Shown here one piece after another: positions 7,956 to 16,284 of a stretch of DNA of 64,000 nt. The stretch is from Sphingomonas naphthae. Lineage in GTDB: Bacteria > Pseudomonadota > Alphaproteobacteria > Sphingomonadales > Sphingomonadaceae. The stretch lies in the NCBI RefSeq assembly GCF_028607085.1, contig NZ_CP117411.1, forward strand, positions 1,240,001-1,304,000, in the 5' to 3' direction. The stretch's first letter is position 1. Every line of letters starts with the position of its first letter. The notes beneath the pieces are model-generated. The model was not told the DNA's origin, made no database searches, and saw only the letters and a list, made by a program, of their open reading frames with translations. The position numbers and the translations under genes were made by a program.

Positions 7956-10169
7956 ATGTCGAATAGTGTTCAGGATCGGTCAAATAGCGGACCAACTCTT
8001 GCCGGATCGCGCCATCCGATGCTCCGAAAGGCGCTGGTCGCCCTGATGACCTTGCCGGTCGCGCTGGCCGCCACCGCCGCTTATGCCGAGGAGGCGCCCG
8101 TCGCGGCCGCCGCCGCCGAGGAGCCGGCGCCGGAAGAGCAGGGCGGCGACATCGTCGTCACCGCGCAGCGCCGTTCCTCCACCCTCGTCTCGACGCCGGT
8201 CTCGGTGCAGGCCTTCTCCGCGCTGAAGCTGGAAGAGCAGAGCGTCAGCCACCTCTACGACATCTCGAAGGTCACGCCGGGCCTGCGCATGGACCTTCTC
8301 GGCACCAACCTCCAGCCGACCATCCGCGGCATCACCACCGCCACGTCGGGCACCGGCAATTCGATGAACACCGCCATCTACATGGATGGCTATTATCAGC
8401 CGAGCAACCTGTCGAACGGCCTCGACCTCGCCGACATCTCGCAGATCGAAGTCGTCAAGGGGCCGCAGGGCACGCTCTTCGGCCGCAACGCCACGGCGGG
8501 CGCCATCCTCATCACCACCCGCGACCCGAGCTACGATTTCCACGGCAAGCTCGAGGCGGGCTATGGCAGCTACAACGACTATCGCGGCAACGCCTTCCTG
8601 ACGGGCGGGCTGACCGACACGCTCGCCGCCAGCGCCAGCGTCGTCTACCGCCACTTCGACGGCTTCACCCGCAACGTCATCAACAACGAGCGGCAGGGCT
8701 ATTACCATTCCTTCCTGGGTCGCGGTAAGATCATGTTCGAGCCGAGCAGCATGGCCAAGTTCGTGCTCCAGGCCCGCTACAGCAAGTCGAACGATCCCGA
8801 AGGCCGCATCTACCGCGTCGTCGGCCGCGCCACGACCGGCTTCTCGATCCCCGGCACGATCGTCACGACGCAGAAGTACCGGAACTCGCAAGGCCTCCAG
8901 CCCAAGAGCGAAACCAAGGTCGGCCAGGTCACGCTCACCTCGTCCTTCGATTTCGATTGGGCGACGCTGACCTCCTACACCGGCGGCATGCAGGAAAAGA
9001 CCAGCCAGCAAACCGATCTGGACGGCACCTCGGCCCGCATCAGCGACATCATCTCGCGCACCAACACCAAGACGTTCAGCCAGGAATTCATCCTCGGATC
9101 GAAGGGCGGCGGCCGGCTCGACTGGACCCTGGGCGCCAACTATTTCTACCAGTGGGACGACGCTCCCTTCTACACGATCGGCACGCTCACCAACGGCACC
9201 TTCGCCAACACCCGCTCGTCGCGCGTCACCACCAACGCCTTCGCCGCCTTCGCCGACGCGACCTGGGAGCCGATCGACCATCTCTTCCTGACCGGCGGCG
9301 TGCGTTATTCCAGCGAGCGCAAGGATTATGTGTTCGGCCTCACCACCCGCACCACCGACACCGACAAGAAATGGACGCAGGCGACGCCGCGCGCGGTGAT
9401 CCGCTACGAACTGGCGCCGCGCACCAACGTCTATGCCTCCTTCTCGAAGGGCTTCAAGAGCGGCACCTTCAACGCCAGCTCGGCCAGCGCCACGCCGGTC
9501 AATCCCGAGAAGATCACGGCTTGGGAATCGGGCTTCAAGACGGCGGGCGACATGTTCTCGCTGAACACGGCGGCCTATTTCTACAAATATAGCGACATGC
9601 AGCTCAGCTCGTACAACTTCCTCGCCAACCCGCCGATCACGATGTTGCAGAATGTCGGCCGGGCGGAGATCTACGGCGGCGAAGTCGAGGCGCAGATCCG
9701 GCCCTCTCCCAACTTCCGCGTGTCCTTCAACGGCGCCTACACCCACGCGCGCTACAAGGAATTCCCCGGGGCCATCGCGTATGTGCCGAACGCCACCAAC
9801 ACGGCCTATGCCACGGTGACGCGCGACAATTCGGGCAGCCAGATGATGCGCGCGCCGACGTGGACGGGTACGCTGTCGACCTATTACCAAGTGCCGACCA
9901 GCGCCGGCACCTTCGCCGTCTCGCCCAGCCTCTACGTCACGTCGGACTTCTTCACCGAAGCGGCGACCCAGTTTCCGGTCGATGGCTATGCGGTGCTCGA
10001 TCTGACGACCAGCTTCACCTTGCCGGGTGACAAGATCAAGATTTCGGCGGTCGTGAAGAATGTGTTCGACCGTTACTACATCTCCTACTGGGATCCGGTC
10101 GGTTCGGCGCTGATGATCGCCGACGCCCCGCCGCGCACGGTGCGCGTGTCCGTCGCCTTCAAATTCTGA
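7956..10169 (+). CDS. TonB-dependent receptor
   Basis: A 737-aa outer-membrane receptor. The signal peptide ends near 'AATAAYAEE', with Met1 or Met22 as start; GGGGGAT is well placed before Met1. An Ala/Glu/Pro-rich linker is followed by the TonB box 'GDIVVTAQRR'. The plug contains 'ISQIEVVKGPQGTLFGRNA', the hallmark of this class, and the barrel ends 'PPRTVRVSVAFKF' with a terminal Phe. It belongs to the 'DIVVTAQRR' receptor type that is abundant in sphingomonads and often linked to aromatic or terpenoid catabolism. The aldo/keto reductase and flavin monooxygenase genes that follow on the same strand suggest that it imports their substrate. Confidence 0.95.
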   Translation: MSNSVQDRSNSGPTLAGSRHPMLRKALVALMTLPVALAATAAYAEEAPVAAAAAEEPAPEEQGGDIVVTAQRRSSTLVSTPVSVQAFSALKLEEQSVSHLYDISKVTPGLRMDLLGTNLQPTIRGITTATSGTGNSMNTAIYMDGYYQPSNLSNGLDLADISQIEVVKGPQGTLFGRNATAGAILITTRDPSYDFHGKLEAGYGSYNDYRGNAFLTGGLTDTLAASASVVYRHFDGFTRNVINNERQGYYHSFLGRGKIMFEPSSMAKFVLQARYSKSNDPEGRIYRVVGRATTGFSIPGTIVTTQKYRNSQGLQPKSETKVGQVTLTSSFDFDWATLTSYTGGMQEKTSQQTDLDGTSARISDIISRTNTKTFSQEFILGSKGGGRLDWTLGANYFYQWDDAPFYTIGTLTNGTFANTRSSRVTTNAFAAFADATWEPIDHLFLTGGVRYSSERKDYVFGLTTRTTDTDKKWTQATPRAVIRYELAPRTNVYASFSKGFKSGTFNASSASATPVNPEKITAWESGFKTAGDMFSLNTAAYFYKYSDMQLSSYNFLANPPITMLQNVGRAEIYGGEVEAQIRPSPNFRVSFNGAYTHARYKEFPGAIAYVPNATNTAYATVTRDNSGSQMMRAPTWTGTLSTYYQVPTSAGTFAVSPSLYVTSDFFTEAATQFPVDGYAVLDLTTSFTLPGDKIKISAVVKNVFDRYYISYWDPVGSALMIADAPPRTVRVSVAFKF

Positions 10170-10175
10170 GTAACC

Positions 10176-10208
10176 GCCCGGCGGCGGGGGATCGTCTCCC
10201 CGCCGGGC
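10176..10208 (+). terminator. GC-rich hairpin after the TonB receptor
   Basis: Arms 'GCCCGGCGG...' (from 10176) and 'CCCCGCCGGGC' (10198-10208) pair with a small bulge, starting seven bases after the receptor stop. No T-run follows, so it may slow or partly attenuate transcription into the downstream reductase gene, or stabilise the receptor mRNA 3' end. Confidence 0.4.
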
Positions 10209-10254
10209 CAGACCGCGCCGCGTGGCTTTCCGGCGCCTATCGAGTGAGACCGAC

Positions 10255-11238
10255 ATGATCGAACGCGTACCTTTCGGCCGCACGGACTTCACCGTGCCCG
10301 CCTTCGGCTTCGGCGCGGCCGGCCTGCCCGCCGACGACGACGCCAGCGCCTTCAAGGTGATGGCCCATGCCGTCGAGAAGGGCATCAACTTCTTCGACAC
10401 CGCCGATCTCTACGGCATCGGCCTGAACGAGAGCCAGATCGGCCGCTTCCTGAAGACCATGCCCGCCGGCAGCGTCATCATCGGCACCAAATATGGCTCG
10501 ATGCCCAAGGGCGAGAACGGCCTGCCCGGCGTCAACAACAAGCCCGAGCATATCCAGGCCGCCTGCGAAGCCTCGCTCAAGCGGCTCGGCGTGGACGTGA
10601 TCGACGTCTATTACATGCACCGCCGCGATCCCGACGTGCCGGTCGAGGAGTCGGTCGGCGCGATGGCGCGGCTGATCGAGCAGGGCAAGGTCCGCGCGCT
10701 GGGCCTCTCCGAAGTCTCTGCCGCCACGCTGCGCGCCGCTTACGCCGTCCACCCGATCGCCGCCGTCGAGAGCGAATATTCGCTCTGGTGGCGCGGCGTG
10801 GAGGATGAGGTGCTGCCCGCCTGCCGCGAACTGGGCGTCACGATGGTGCCGTTCAGCCCGCTCGGCCGCTCCTTCCTGACCGGCAAGCTGTCCGGCTCGT
10901 CGACCGGCAGCGATCTGCGCTCGACCCTGCCGCGCTTCCAGGCCGACGCGCTCGCAAAGAACCAGCTTCTCGTCGATCAGCTCGCCCTGTTCGCGCAGGG
11001 CAAGGGCTTCACCACCGCGCAGGTCGCGCTCGCCTGGCTGCTCGGCCAGAATGACGCCACCACGTCGGTCGTGCCGATCCCCGGCACCAAGCGCACCGAA
11101 TATCTCGACCAGAATCTCGGCGCGCTGGAGGTGAAGCTCACCCCCGACGAGCTGGACGAACTGGCGACCATCTTCGCGCCCGAAGCCATCGTCGGCGATC
11201 GCTATTCCGAGGTCGAGGCCGCCCGCGCGGGCCTCTGA
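10255..11238 (+). CDS. Aldo/keto reductase
   Basis: A 327-aa cytoplasmic NADPH-dependent oxidoreductase with the (beta/alpha)8 fold, interconverting carbonyls and alcohols. The catalytic tetrad is visible: Asp48 and Tyr53 in 'FFDTADLYG', Lys79 in 'IIGTKYG' and His122 in 'YYMHRRDPD'. The cofactor-binding C-terminal segment 'VPIPGTKRTEYLDQN' is typical of the AKR13/YajO-like group. The chosen ATG at 10255 gives the canonical N-terminus 'MIERVPFGRTDFTVPAFGFG'; an upstream in-frame start would only add unrelated residues. It lies 86 bases after a TonB receptor gene and 61 bases before a flavin monooxygenase gene on the same strand, so a joint catabolic role is likely. The substrate is unknown. 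Confidence 0.93.
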   Translation: MIERVPFGRTDFTVPAFGFGAAGLPADDDASAFKVMAHAVEKGINFFDTADLYGIGLNESQIGRFLKTMPAGSVIIGTKYGSMPKGENGLPGVNNKPEHIQAACEASLKRLGVDVIDVYYMHRRDPDVPVEESVGAMARLIEQGKVRALGLSEVSAATLRAAYAVHPIAAVESEYSLWWRGVEDEVLPACRELGVTMVPFSPLGRSFLTGKLSGSSTGSDLRSTLPRFQADALAKNQLLVDQLALFAQGKGFTTAQVALAWLLGQNDATTSVVPIPGTKRTEYLDQNLGALEVKLTPDELDELATIFAPEAIVGDRYSEVEAARAGL

Positions 11239-11299
11239 TCCCACCCATTCACCAGGACGGGCGGGGGGCATCCGCCCGATCACATCGGGGACAAAACAT

Positions 11300-12466
11300 A
11301 TGAGCATCAAGCCGAGGATCGCGGTGATCGGGGCAGGGCTGGGCGGCGTGACCTGCGCCATCCTGCTCCAGAAGATGGGCCATGACGTCGTGATCTACGA
11401 ACAGGCCCCGCGCCTGGCGCGCATCGGCGCCGGCATCGGCCTGGGGCCGAACGTGTTGAAGGTGATGCGCGAAGCGGGCGTGATGGACCAGATGATGGAC
11501 ATCGGCATCGTCCACCAGAGCAGCTACAGCCGCGTCTGGGATACGGGCGAAATCCTGTGGAACCGCCGCGACAACGACTGGGCGGAGAAATACGGCCTGC
11601 CGCCGCTCACCATGCACCGCGGCGACATGCTGACGGTGCTGTCGCGCGCGCTCAAGCCCGGCACGATCGTGTTCAACAAGCAGCTGCTCGATATCGGCAC
11701 GCGCATGGGCGAGACCCAGCTGCTCTTCACCGACCAGACCGAATATGAGGCCGACATCGTCATCGGCGCGGACGGCGTGAACTCCAAGGTGCGCGAGATC
11801 CTGCTCGGCTACGAGCCGCCGATCTACACCGGCTTCGTCGCCTATCGCTCGATCTATCCGTCCAGCCTGCTCGGCGATTTCAAGGTCAGTTCGGACGCGG
11901 CGAAATGGTGGTCGGACGATCGCCATCCCGCGCAGGAGGACCGCCACTTCATCATCTATTACCTCACCAAGCAGCGCGACGAGATCTATTTCGTCACCGG
12001 CTCGCCCGCGCCTGACTGGCCCGGCGGCGTGTCCTCGATCCCCGCCACCAAGAAGGAGATCAAGGAATGCTACGAAGGCTTCCATGACGAGGTGCAGAGG
12101 GTGATCGACGCCGCCCCCGCCGCCTCCAAATGGCCGCTGCTCGAACGTAATCCTTTGCCGCTGTGGAGCCGCGACAATATCGTCGTGCTGGGCGATGCCT
12201 GCCACCCGATGAAGCCGCACATGGGGCAGGGCGCCGGCATGGCGATCGAGGATGCCGCCATTCTCGCCCGCTGCATCGACGCGGCGAGCGGCAATTTCAC
12301 CGCCGCCTTCCGCCGCTACCGCGCCAACCGCATCGAACGCACCAGCAGGGTCCAGCGCGAGAGCCACGAGAATGTCTGGATGAAGCACCCGACCGACCCC
12401 AGCTGGGTCTACGGCTATGACGCGACGACGATCGATCTGGTCTCGGAGGACACGCTGGTCGATTGA
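11300..12466 (+). CDS. FAD-dependent monooxygenase, 6-hydroxynicotinate 3-monooxygenase (NicC)-like
   Basis: A 388-aa class A flavoprotein hydroxylase. It has the Rossmann 'GAGLGG' (11-16), the 'GADGVNSKVRE' DG motif (about 156) and the FAD-ribityl 'LGDACHPMKPHMGQGAGMA' motif (about 297). The overall pattern, especially 'KWWSDDRH', 'KWPLLERNPLPLWSR' and the C-terminal 'DPSWVYGYD', closely matches NicC of nicotinate degradation as I remember it. However, the position corresponding to NicC His47 ('LGAGIHIGPN') is Gly here ('IGAGIGLGPN'), and no other nic gene is nearby, so hydroxylation of a different aromatic or N-heterocyclic acid is possible. A GGGGA ribosome binding site precedes the ATG. 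It follows the reductase gene. Confidence 0.85.
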   Translation: MSIKPRIAVIGAGLGGVTCAILLQKMGHDVVIYEQAPRLARIGAGIGLGPNVLKVMREAGVMDQMMDIGIVHQSSYSRVWDTGEILWNRRDNDWAEKYGLPPLTMHRGDMLTVLSRALKPGTIVFNKQLLDIGTRMGETQLLFTDQTEYEADIVIGADGVNSKVREILLGYEPPIYTGFVAYRSIYPSSLLGDFKVSSDAAKWWSDDRHPAQEDRHFIIYYLTKQRDEIYFVTGSPAPDWPGGVSSIPATKKEIKECYEGFHDEVQRVIDAAPAASKWPLLERNPLPLWSRDNIVVLGDACHPMKPHMGQGAGMAIEDAAILARCIDAASGNFTAAFRRYRANRIERTSRVQRESHENVWMKHPTDPSWVYGYDATTIDLVSEDTLVD

Positions 12467-12471
12467 TGTCT

Positions 12472-12569
12472 CCCGTCGCCCCCGCGCAGGCGGGGGCCCA
12501 TCTCTCCCTCCTCGCACGGTGGCGGTTGTGGAGAAAGACATGGATCCCCGTCTGCGCGGGGATGACGGG
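12472..12569. repeat. Palindromic intergenic repeat (GTCATCCCC type)
   Basis: The left arm 'CCCGTCGCCCCCGCGCAGG' and the right arm ending 'GCGCGGGGATGACGGG' are imperfect inverted copies about 30 bases long around a unique centre. It belongs to the same class as 50248-50358. It begins five bases after the monooxygenase stop codon and may act as a transcript-end structure. Confidence 0.7.
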
Positions 12570-12579
12570 ATAGATGGAA

Positions 12580-12664
12580 CCGTTCGTGCTGAGCGAAGTC
12601 GAAGCACGTGTCCCGCGCGGTATCGTCCAGTCGCACGTCCTCCGACTTCGCTCAGGACGAACGG
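12580..12664. repeat. Palindromic intergenic repeat (GTTCGTGCTGAGCGAAGTCGA type)
   Basis: Inverted arms 'CCGTTCGTGCTGAGCGAAG' (12580 on) and 'CTTCGCTCAGGACGAACGG' (to 12664) enclose a variable centre. The same arms recur at 31738-31821 and 62754-62839, and a half copy lies at 56601-56634, so this is a dispersed REP-like family. Together with the neighbour at 12472 it fills the gap before the AbrB-family gene. Confidence 0.8.
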
Positions 12665-12683
12665 CGAGAGTGGTTGGAATGAC

Positions 12684-13775
12684 ATGACCGACGCAACACC
12701 CACCCGCCTCGCCGCCCTCGGCCGCTGGCAATGGCCGCCGCTCATCGTGGCGGCCGTCGTCATGTCCTGGCTGTTCGGCCTCGCCGGAATCAACGCCGCG
12801 ATGTTCCTGGCGCCGATGGTCGCCGGCCTCATCTTCGCTTTCTCCGGCTCCGATCTGAAGATGCCGCGTCAGGCGACCATCGCCTCGCAAGGCGTGATCG
12901 GCGTGATCGTCGCCCGCTCGCTGGAGGCCGACGTGCTGGCCTTCGTGGCGAGCCATCCCTTCCCCGTCGCCTTCGTCATCGTCGCCACGGCGGCGGCCAG
13001 CTGCCTCGTGGCGTGGGGCCTGTTCCGCTTCAGCCCGCTCGACGACGAGACCGCCGCCTGGGGATCTATGCCGGGCGCCGCCAACATCATGGTCGCCTTC
13101 GCCGCCGAATATGGCGGCGACACGCGGCTGGTGGCGCTGATGCAATATCTCCGCCTGATCCTGGTCGTCGGCAGCGCCTCGCTCGTCGCCTCGCTGCTCA
13201 CCAGCATGATGCCGCACGGCCCGATCGACCCGGCGGTGGGCGCTCTGAAGGCCGCCGCGCCGAGCGACGCGCAGATCGGCTGGACGATCCTGCTCGCCAT
13301 CGTCGGCGTGATCGCGGGCAAGCTCTCGCGCATCCCCGCCGGGCCGCTGCTCGTCACCGCGTTGCTGGGGGCGGTGCTGCACCTCAACGGCATCCTCGAT
13401 CCGGTCCTGCCGCACTGGATGCTGGCCGTCTCCTACGGCCTGATCGGCCTCTACGTCGGCCTCCAGTTCAACCGCGCGATCATGCTGGTCGCGGTGCGCA
13501 GCCTGCCCGCCATGGCGATCGCGATCGTCGTTCTGATCCTGCTCTCCAGCCTGGTCGGCATCGCCTTCGCCTGGATGCTCAACCTCGATCTCGTCACCGG
13601 CTACCTGGCCACCAGCCCCGGCGCGATCGACTCGATCGCCATCCTCGCCCTCGGCAGCAACGCGACGATGTCGGTGGTGATGGCCGTCCAGGCGATCCGC
13701 TTCTTCGCGGTGATCCTGATGGCCCCCTATCTGGTGAAACTCATCCACCTCGGCCGCAAATGGAAACCGGCCTAG
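12684..13775 (+). CDS. AbrB-family (PF05145-like) integral membrane protein
   Basis: A 363-aa polytopic membrane protein with about ten hydrophobic segments in two repeated halves, the layout of the 'membrane AbrB duplication' family (often misnamed ammonia monooxygenase or transcriptional regulator). Conserved-looking stretches include 'GSMPGAANIMVAFAAEYGGD' in the first half and 'YLATSPGAIDSIAILALGS' in the second, the paired 'PG' segments typical of the family. The role is unproven; transport of an organic acid is often proposed. The frame is open upstream through palindromic repeats, but the ATG at 12684 gives a family-like N-terminus. It follows the reductase-monooxygenase pair and could move its substrate or product. 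Its stop overlaps the dinB stop by 4 bases, tail to tail. Confidence 0.85.
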   Translation: MTDATPTRLAALGRWQWPPLIVAAVVMSWLFGLAGINAAMFLAPMVAGLIFAFSGSDLKMPRQATIASQGVIGVIVARSLEADVLAFVASHPFPVAFVIVATAAASCLVAWGLFRFSPLDDETAAWGSMPGAANIMVAFAAEYGGDTRLVALMQYLRLILVVGSASLVASLLTSMMPHGPIDPAVGALKAAAPSDAQIGWTILLAIVGVIAGKLSRIPAGPLLVTALLGAVLHLNGILDPVLPHWMLAVSYGLIGLYVGLQFNRAIMLVAVRSLPAMAIAIVVLILLSSLVGIAFAWMLNLDLVTGYLATSPGAIDSIAILALGSNATMSVVMAVQAIRFFAVILMAPYLVKLIHLGRKWKPA

Positions 13776-14872
13776 AGTAGCGCCGGCTGGGCCATTTCCT
13801 CCACTTCGTCATGCGCGATGCCCGACAGGGTCAGCCCCAGCAACCGCACCGGGCGGGGCAAAGGGAGGAGGGCGCGGAGCAGGACTTCGCCGGCGGCGAG
13901 GAAAGCGTCGCGGCTGTCGAGGGGGGCGGGGATGGAGCGGGCGCGGGTGATGGTGCGGAAATCGTTGTAGCGCACCTTGAGGGTGACGGTGCGGCCGTGG
14001 GCCTCCTTGCGATCGACCCGCTCCCACGCGGCATCCGCCACCCGGCCCAGCGCGTCGAGCAATTCGGCTTCTTCCTTCAGATCCTCGAAGAAGGTCCGCT
14101 CGGCGCCGATCGACTTGGCGAGGCGATGGGCGCGCACCTGCCGCTCGTCCTGCCCCCGCGCCGCGCCATAGAGATAGGCGGCGAAGGAGCCGAAGTGGGT
14201 CCGCAGATACTCGAGTGAATGGGTGCGCAGGTCGGCGCCCGTCAGGATCCCCAATTTCTCCATCCGTGCCGCCGTCACCGGGCCGACGCCGTGGAAGCGC
14301 TTCACCGGCAGCGCGGCGACGAAGGCCGGGCCTTTCGCTGGCGGGATCACGCACAGGCCATCGGGCTTGTTCTGATCCGACGCGAGCTTGGCGATGAACT
14401 TGTTGTAGGAGACGCCCGCCGAGGCGGTGAGGCCGGTCTCCGCCTTGATCCGGGCGCGGATTTCCTCGGCGATGGCGCGGGCCGATCCCAGGCCCTGCCG
14501 ATCCTCGGTCACGTCGAGATAGGCTTCGTCGAGCGACAGCGGCTCGATCAGATCGGTGTAATCGGCGAAGATCGCGCGGATCTGGCGGGAGATTTCGGAA
14601 TAGACCTCGAAGCGGGGCTTCACGAACACCAGCTCCGGGCAGCGGCGGATCGCGGTGACCGAGGGCATGGCCGATCGTACGCCATAGACGCGCGCCTCGT
14701 AGCTGGCGGCCGCCACCACGCCGCGCGCCTTGCTGCCGCCCACGGCCACCGGCCGCCCGCGCAGCGACGGATCGTCGCGCTGTTCGACCGACGCGTAGAA
14801 GGCATCCATGTCGACATGGATCACCTTGCGCTGAACGGGCTCCGGCCCGGTGGAAGATACGATCTCGGCCAT
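13772..14872 (-). CDS. dinB: DNA polymerase IV (Y-family translesion polymerase)
   Basis: An error-prone translesion DNA polymerase. Starting at the ATG at 14872 it is 366 aa; an in-frame GTG at 14902 would add ten residues but lies only 8 bases from the LexA box, so the ATG is more likely translated. The N-terminal catalytic block 'VIHVDMDAFYASVE' and the palm motif 'SLDEAYLDVTE' supply the metal-binding acidic residues. The helix-hairpin-helix region ('RFHGVGPVTAARMEKLG') and the little-finger domain follow. The C-terminus shows no clear beta-clamp motif beyond 'LLGLTLSGIA', which is plausible for one. Expression is expected to be DNA-damage induced. Confidence 0.95.
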   Translation of the reverse strand: MAEIVSSTGPEPVQRKVIHVDMDAFYASVEQRDDPSLRGRPVAVGGSKARGVVAAASYEARVYGVRSAMPSVTAIRRCPELVFVKPRFEVYSEISRQIRAIFADYTDLIEPLSLDEAYLDVTEDRQGLGSARAIAEEIRARIKAETGLTASAGVSYNKFIAKLASDQNKPDGLCVIPPAKGPAFVAALPVKRFHGVGPVTAARMEKLGILTGADLRTHSLEYLRTHFGSFAAYLYGAARGQDERQVRAHRLAKSIGAERTFFEDLKEEAELLDALGRVADAAWERVDRKEAHGRTVTLKVRYNDFRTITRARSIPAPLDSRDAFLAAGEVLLRALLPLPRPVRLLGLTLSGIAHDEVEEMAQPALL

Positions 14873-14909
14873 CGGATTCGCTGTGGATTTCCTAGACGAC
14901 ACAAACTAT

Positions 14910-14924
14910 GTTCGTCAAATGTTC
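14910..14924 (-). promoter_or_regulatory. LexA (SOS) box upstream of dinB
   Basis: The sequence GTTC-GTCAAAT-GTTC (reading GAAC-N7-GAAC toward dinB) is a perfect match to the known alphaproteobacterial LexA direct-repeat operator GTTC-N7-GTTC. It is 38-52 bases upstream of the dinB ATG, the expected place for repression by LexA. Confidence 0.85.
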
Positions 14925-15080
14925 CATACTTTCATGCCGAGCGGTACAAAACTTTGGGACAAGCTGGTGGCGTAAGTATCTGTTTTTCAATCAATCCTGT
15001 TTCGGGCCGGGAATAAAATCCACCGAGGCCTCTTGCCGCTGACATCGCACCGCAACATAAGTCCGGCCAAAGGGGTTCCA

Positions 15081-16271
15081 ATGAAAAAGATAGTCCCGCT
15101 CCTTACGCTGGTTCTGGTCGCATGCGGCAAGACCGATGCCCCGCCCCCGCCGCCGCCCACGGTCTCCGTCGCCAATCCGCTCGTCCGCGATGTGGTGGAC
15201 TGGGACGATTATACCGGCCGGTTCGAGGCGCCGCAGGATGTGGAGGTGCGCGCGCGCGCCACCGGCAACATCACCCGCATCTTCTTCCGCGACGGCCAGG
15301 ACGTGCGCCGGGGCCAGCCCCTGTTCGAGATCGACCCGCGCACCTATCGCGCCCGTTTCCAGCAGGCCCGCGCCCAGCTGCTGCGCGCGCAGGCGGCGCT
15401 GGCCAACGCCCGCACTGTAGAGGCGCGATCGAAGAAGCTGCTCGAATCGCAGGCCGTCAGCCGCGAGGAATATGAGCGCGATCAGGCGGCGCTGCGCACG
15501 GCCGAGGCCGATCTCGCCGCCGGTCGGGCCGAGGTGGAGGCGGCGCGCGTGTCGCTCGACTTCACTGTCGCCCGCGCGCCCTTCGCCGGCCGCGTCTCCG
15601 ATCGCCGGGTGAGCCTGGGCGATGCCGTGGCGGACGGCACGACCGTTCTCACCCGCGTCGTCTCGCTCGATCCGATCTGGTTCGCGTTCGAGGGGGCCGA
15701 GAGCTTCTATCTGAAGAATCTCCGCCAGGATCAGCGCGGCGAGCGCGGCTCCTCGCGCTATACCGCCAACCCGGTCGAGGTGCAGCTGGCCGACGAGAGC
15801 GGCTATCGCTGGAAGGGGCGGATGATCTTCCTCGACAATGCGGTGGACGAGCAATCCGGCACGATCCGCGCCAAGGCGCTGATCGCCAACCCGACGCGCT
15901 TCCTCACCCCCGGCATGTATGGCCGCGCCCGCCTGCTCGGCTCCGGCACCTATCGGGCGATGCTGATTCCCGAAGAGGCGATCGTGACCGACCAGACCCG
16001 CAAGGTGACCTATGTGGTCGGCCGCGACGGCAAGACGGCGCAGCGCCAGGTCGAGACCGGCCCGCTGGTCGACGGGCTGCGTGTGGTGAAGGCGGGGCTC
16101 GCGCCGACCGACATGCTGGTGCTGACCGGCCTCGGCCGGATGCAGCCGGGCATGGCGGTGACGCAGAAGAAGACCGTCATCAAGCCGCGCGCCAGCTTCC
16201 AGAACGCGCCCAAGACACAGGCGCTGACGACCCCGCCCTCCGCCGAGGCGACCGCCTCGACCGGCGATTGA
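15081..16271 (+). CDS. RND efflux periplasmic adaptor (MexE-like membrane fusion lipoprotein)
   Basis: A 396-aa periplasmic adaptor linking an RND pump to its outer-membrane channel. The start at 15081 has AAGGGG nine bases upstream and gives a lipoprotein signal 'LTLVLVAC' with the lipidated Cys at about 14. The lipoyl-like half 'ARATGNITRIFFRDGQDV' and the alpha-hairpin (Ala/Arg/Gln-rich helices, about residues 90-160) are present. The second lipoyl half 'VARAPFAGRVSDRRVSLGD' and the beta-barrel domain follow. The pattern is closest to MexE/BpeE-type adaptors. It is first in a three-gene operon with the permease and channel. No regulator gene is adjacent; dinB diverges upstream. Confidence 0.94.
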   Translation: MKKIVPLLTLVLVACGKTDAPPPPPPTVSVANPLVRDVVDWDDYTGRFEAPQDVEVRARATGNITRIFFRDGQDVRRGQPLFEIDPRTYRARFQQARAQLLRAQAALANARTVEARSKKLLESQAVSREEYERDQAALRTAEADLAAGRAEVEAARVSLDFTVARAPFAGRVSDRRVSLGDAVADGTTVLTRVVSLDPIWFAFEGAESFYLKNLRQDQRGERGSSRYTANPVEVQLADESGYRWKGRMIFLDNAVDEQSGTIRAKALIANPTRFLTPGMYGRARLLGSGTYRAMLIPEEAIVTDQTRKVTYVVGRDGKTAQRQVETGPLVDGLRVVKAGLAPTDMLVLTGLGRMQPGMAVTQKKTVIKPRASFQNAPKTQALTTPPSAEATASTGD

Positions 16272-16284
16272 GGCCGGCCCGGCG

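Noticed and set aside
12472-12664. Adjacent repeats as a short CRISPR array
   Set aside because: The units are palindromic, of different sequence and length, and lack regular spacers or cas genes.
12417-12683. N-terminal extension of the AbrB-family protein through the repeat region
   Set aside because: The extension translates palindromic repeat DNA, and the ATG at 12684 gives the family-like N-terminus.
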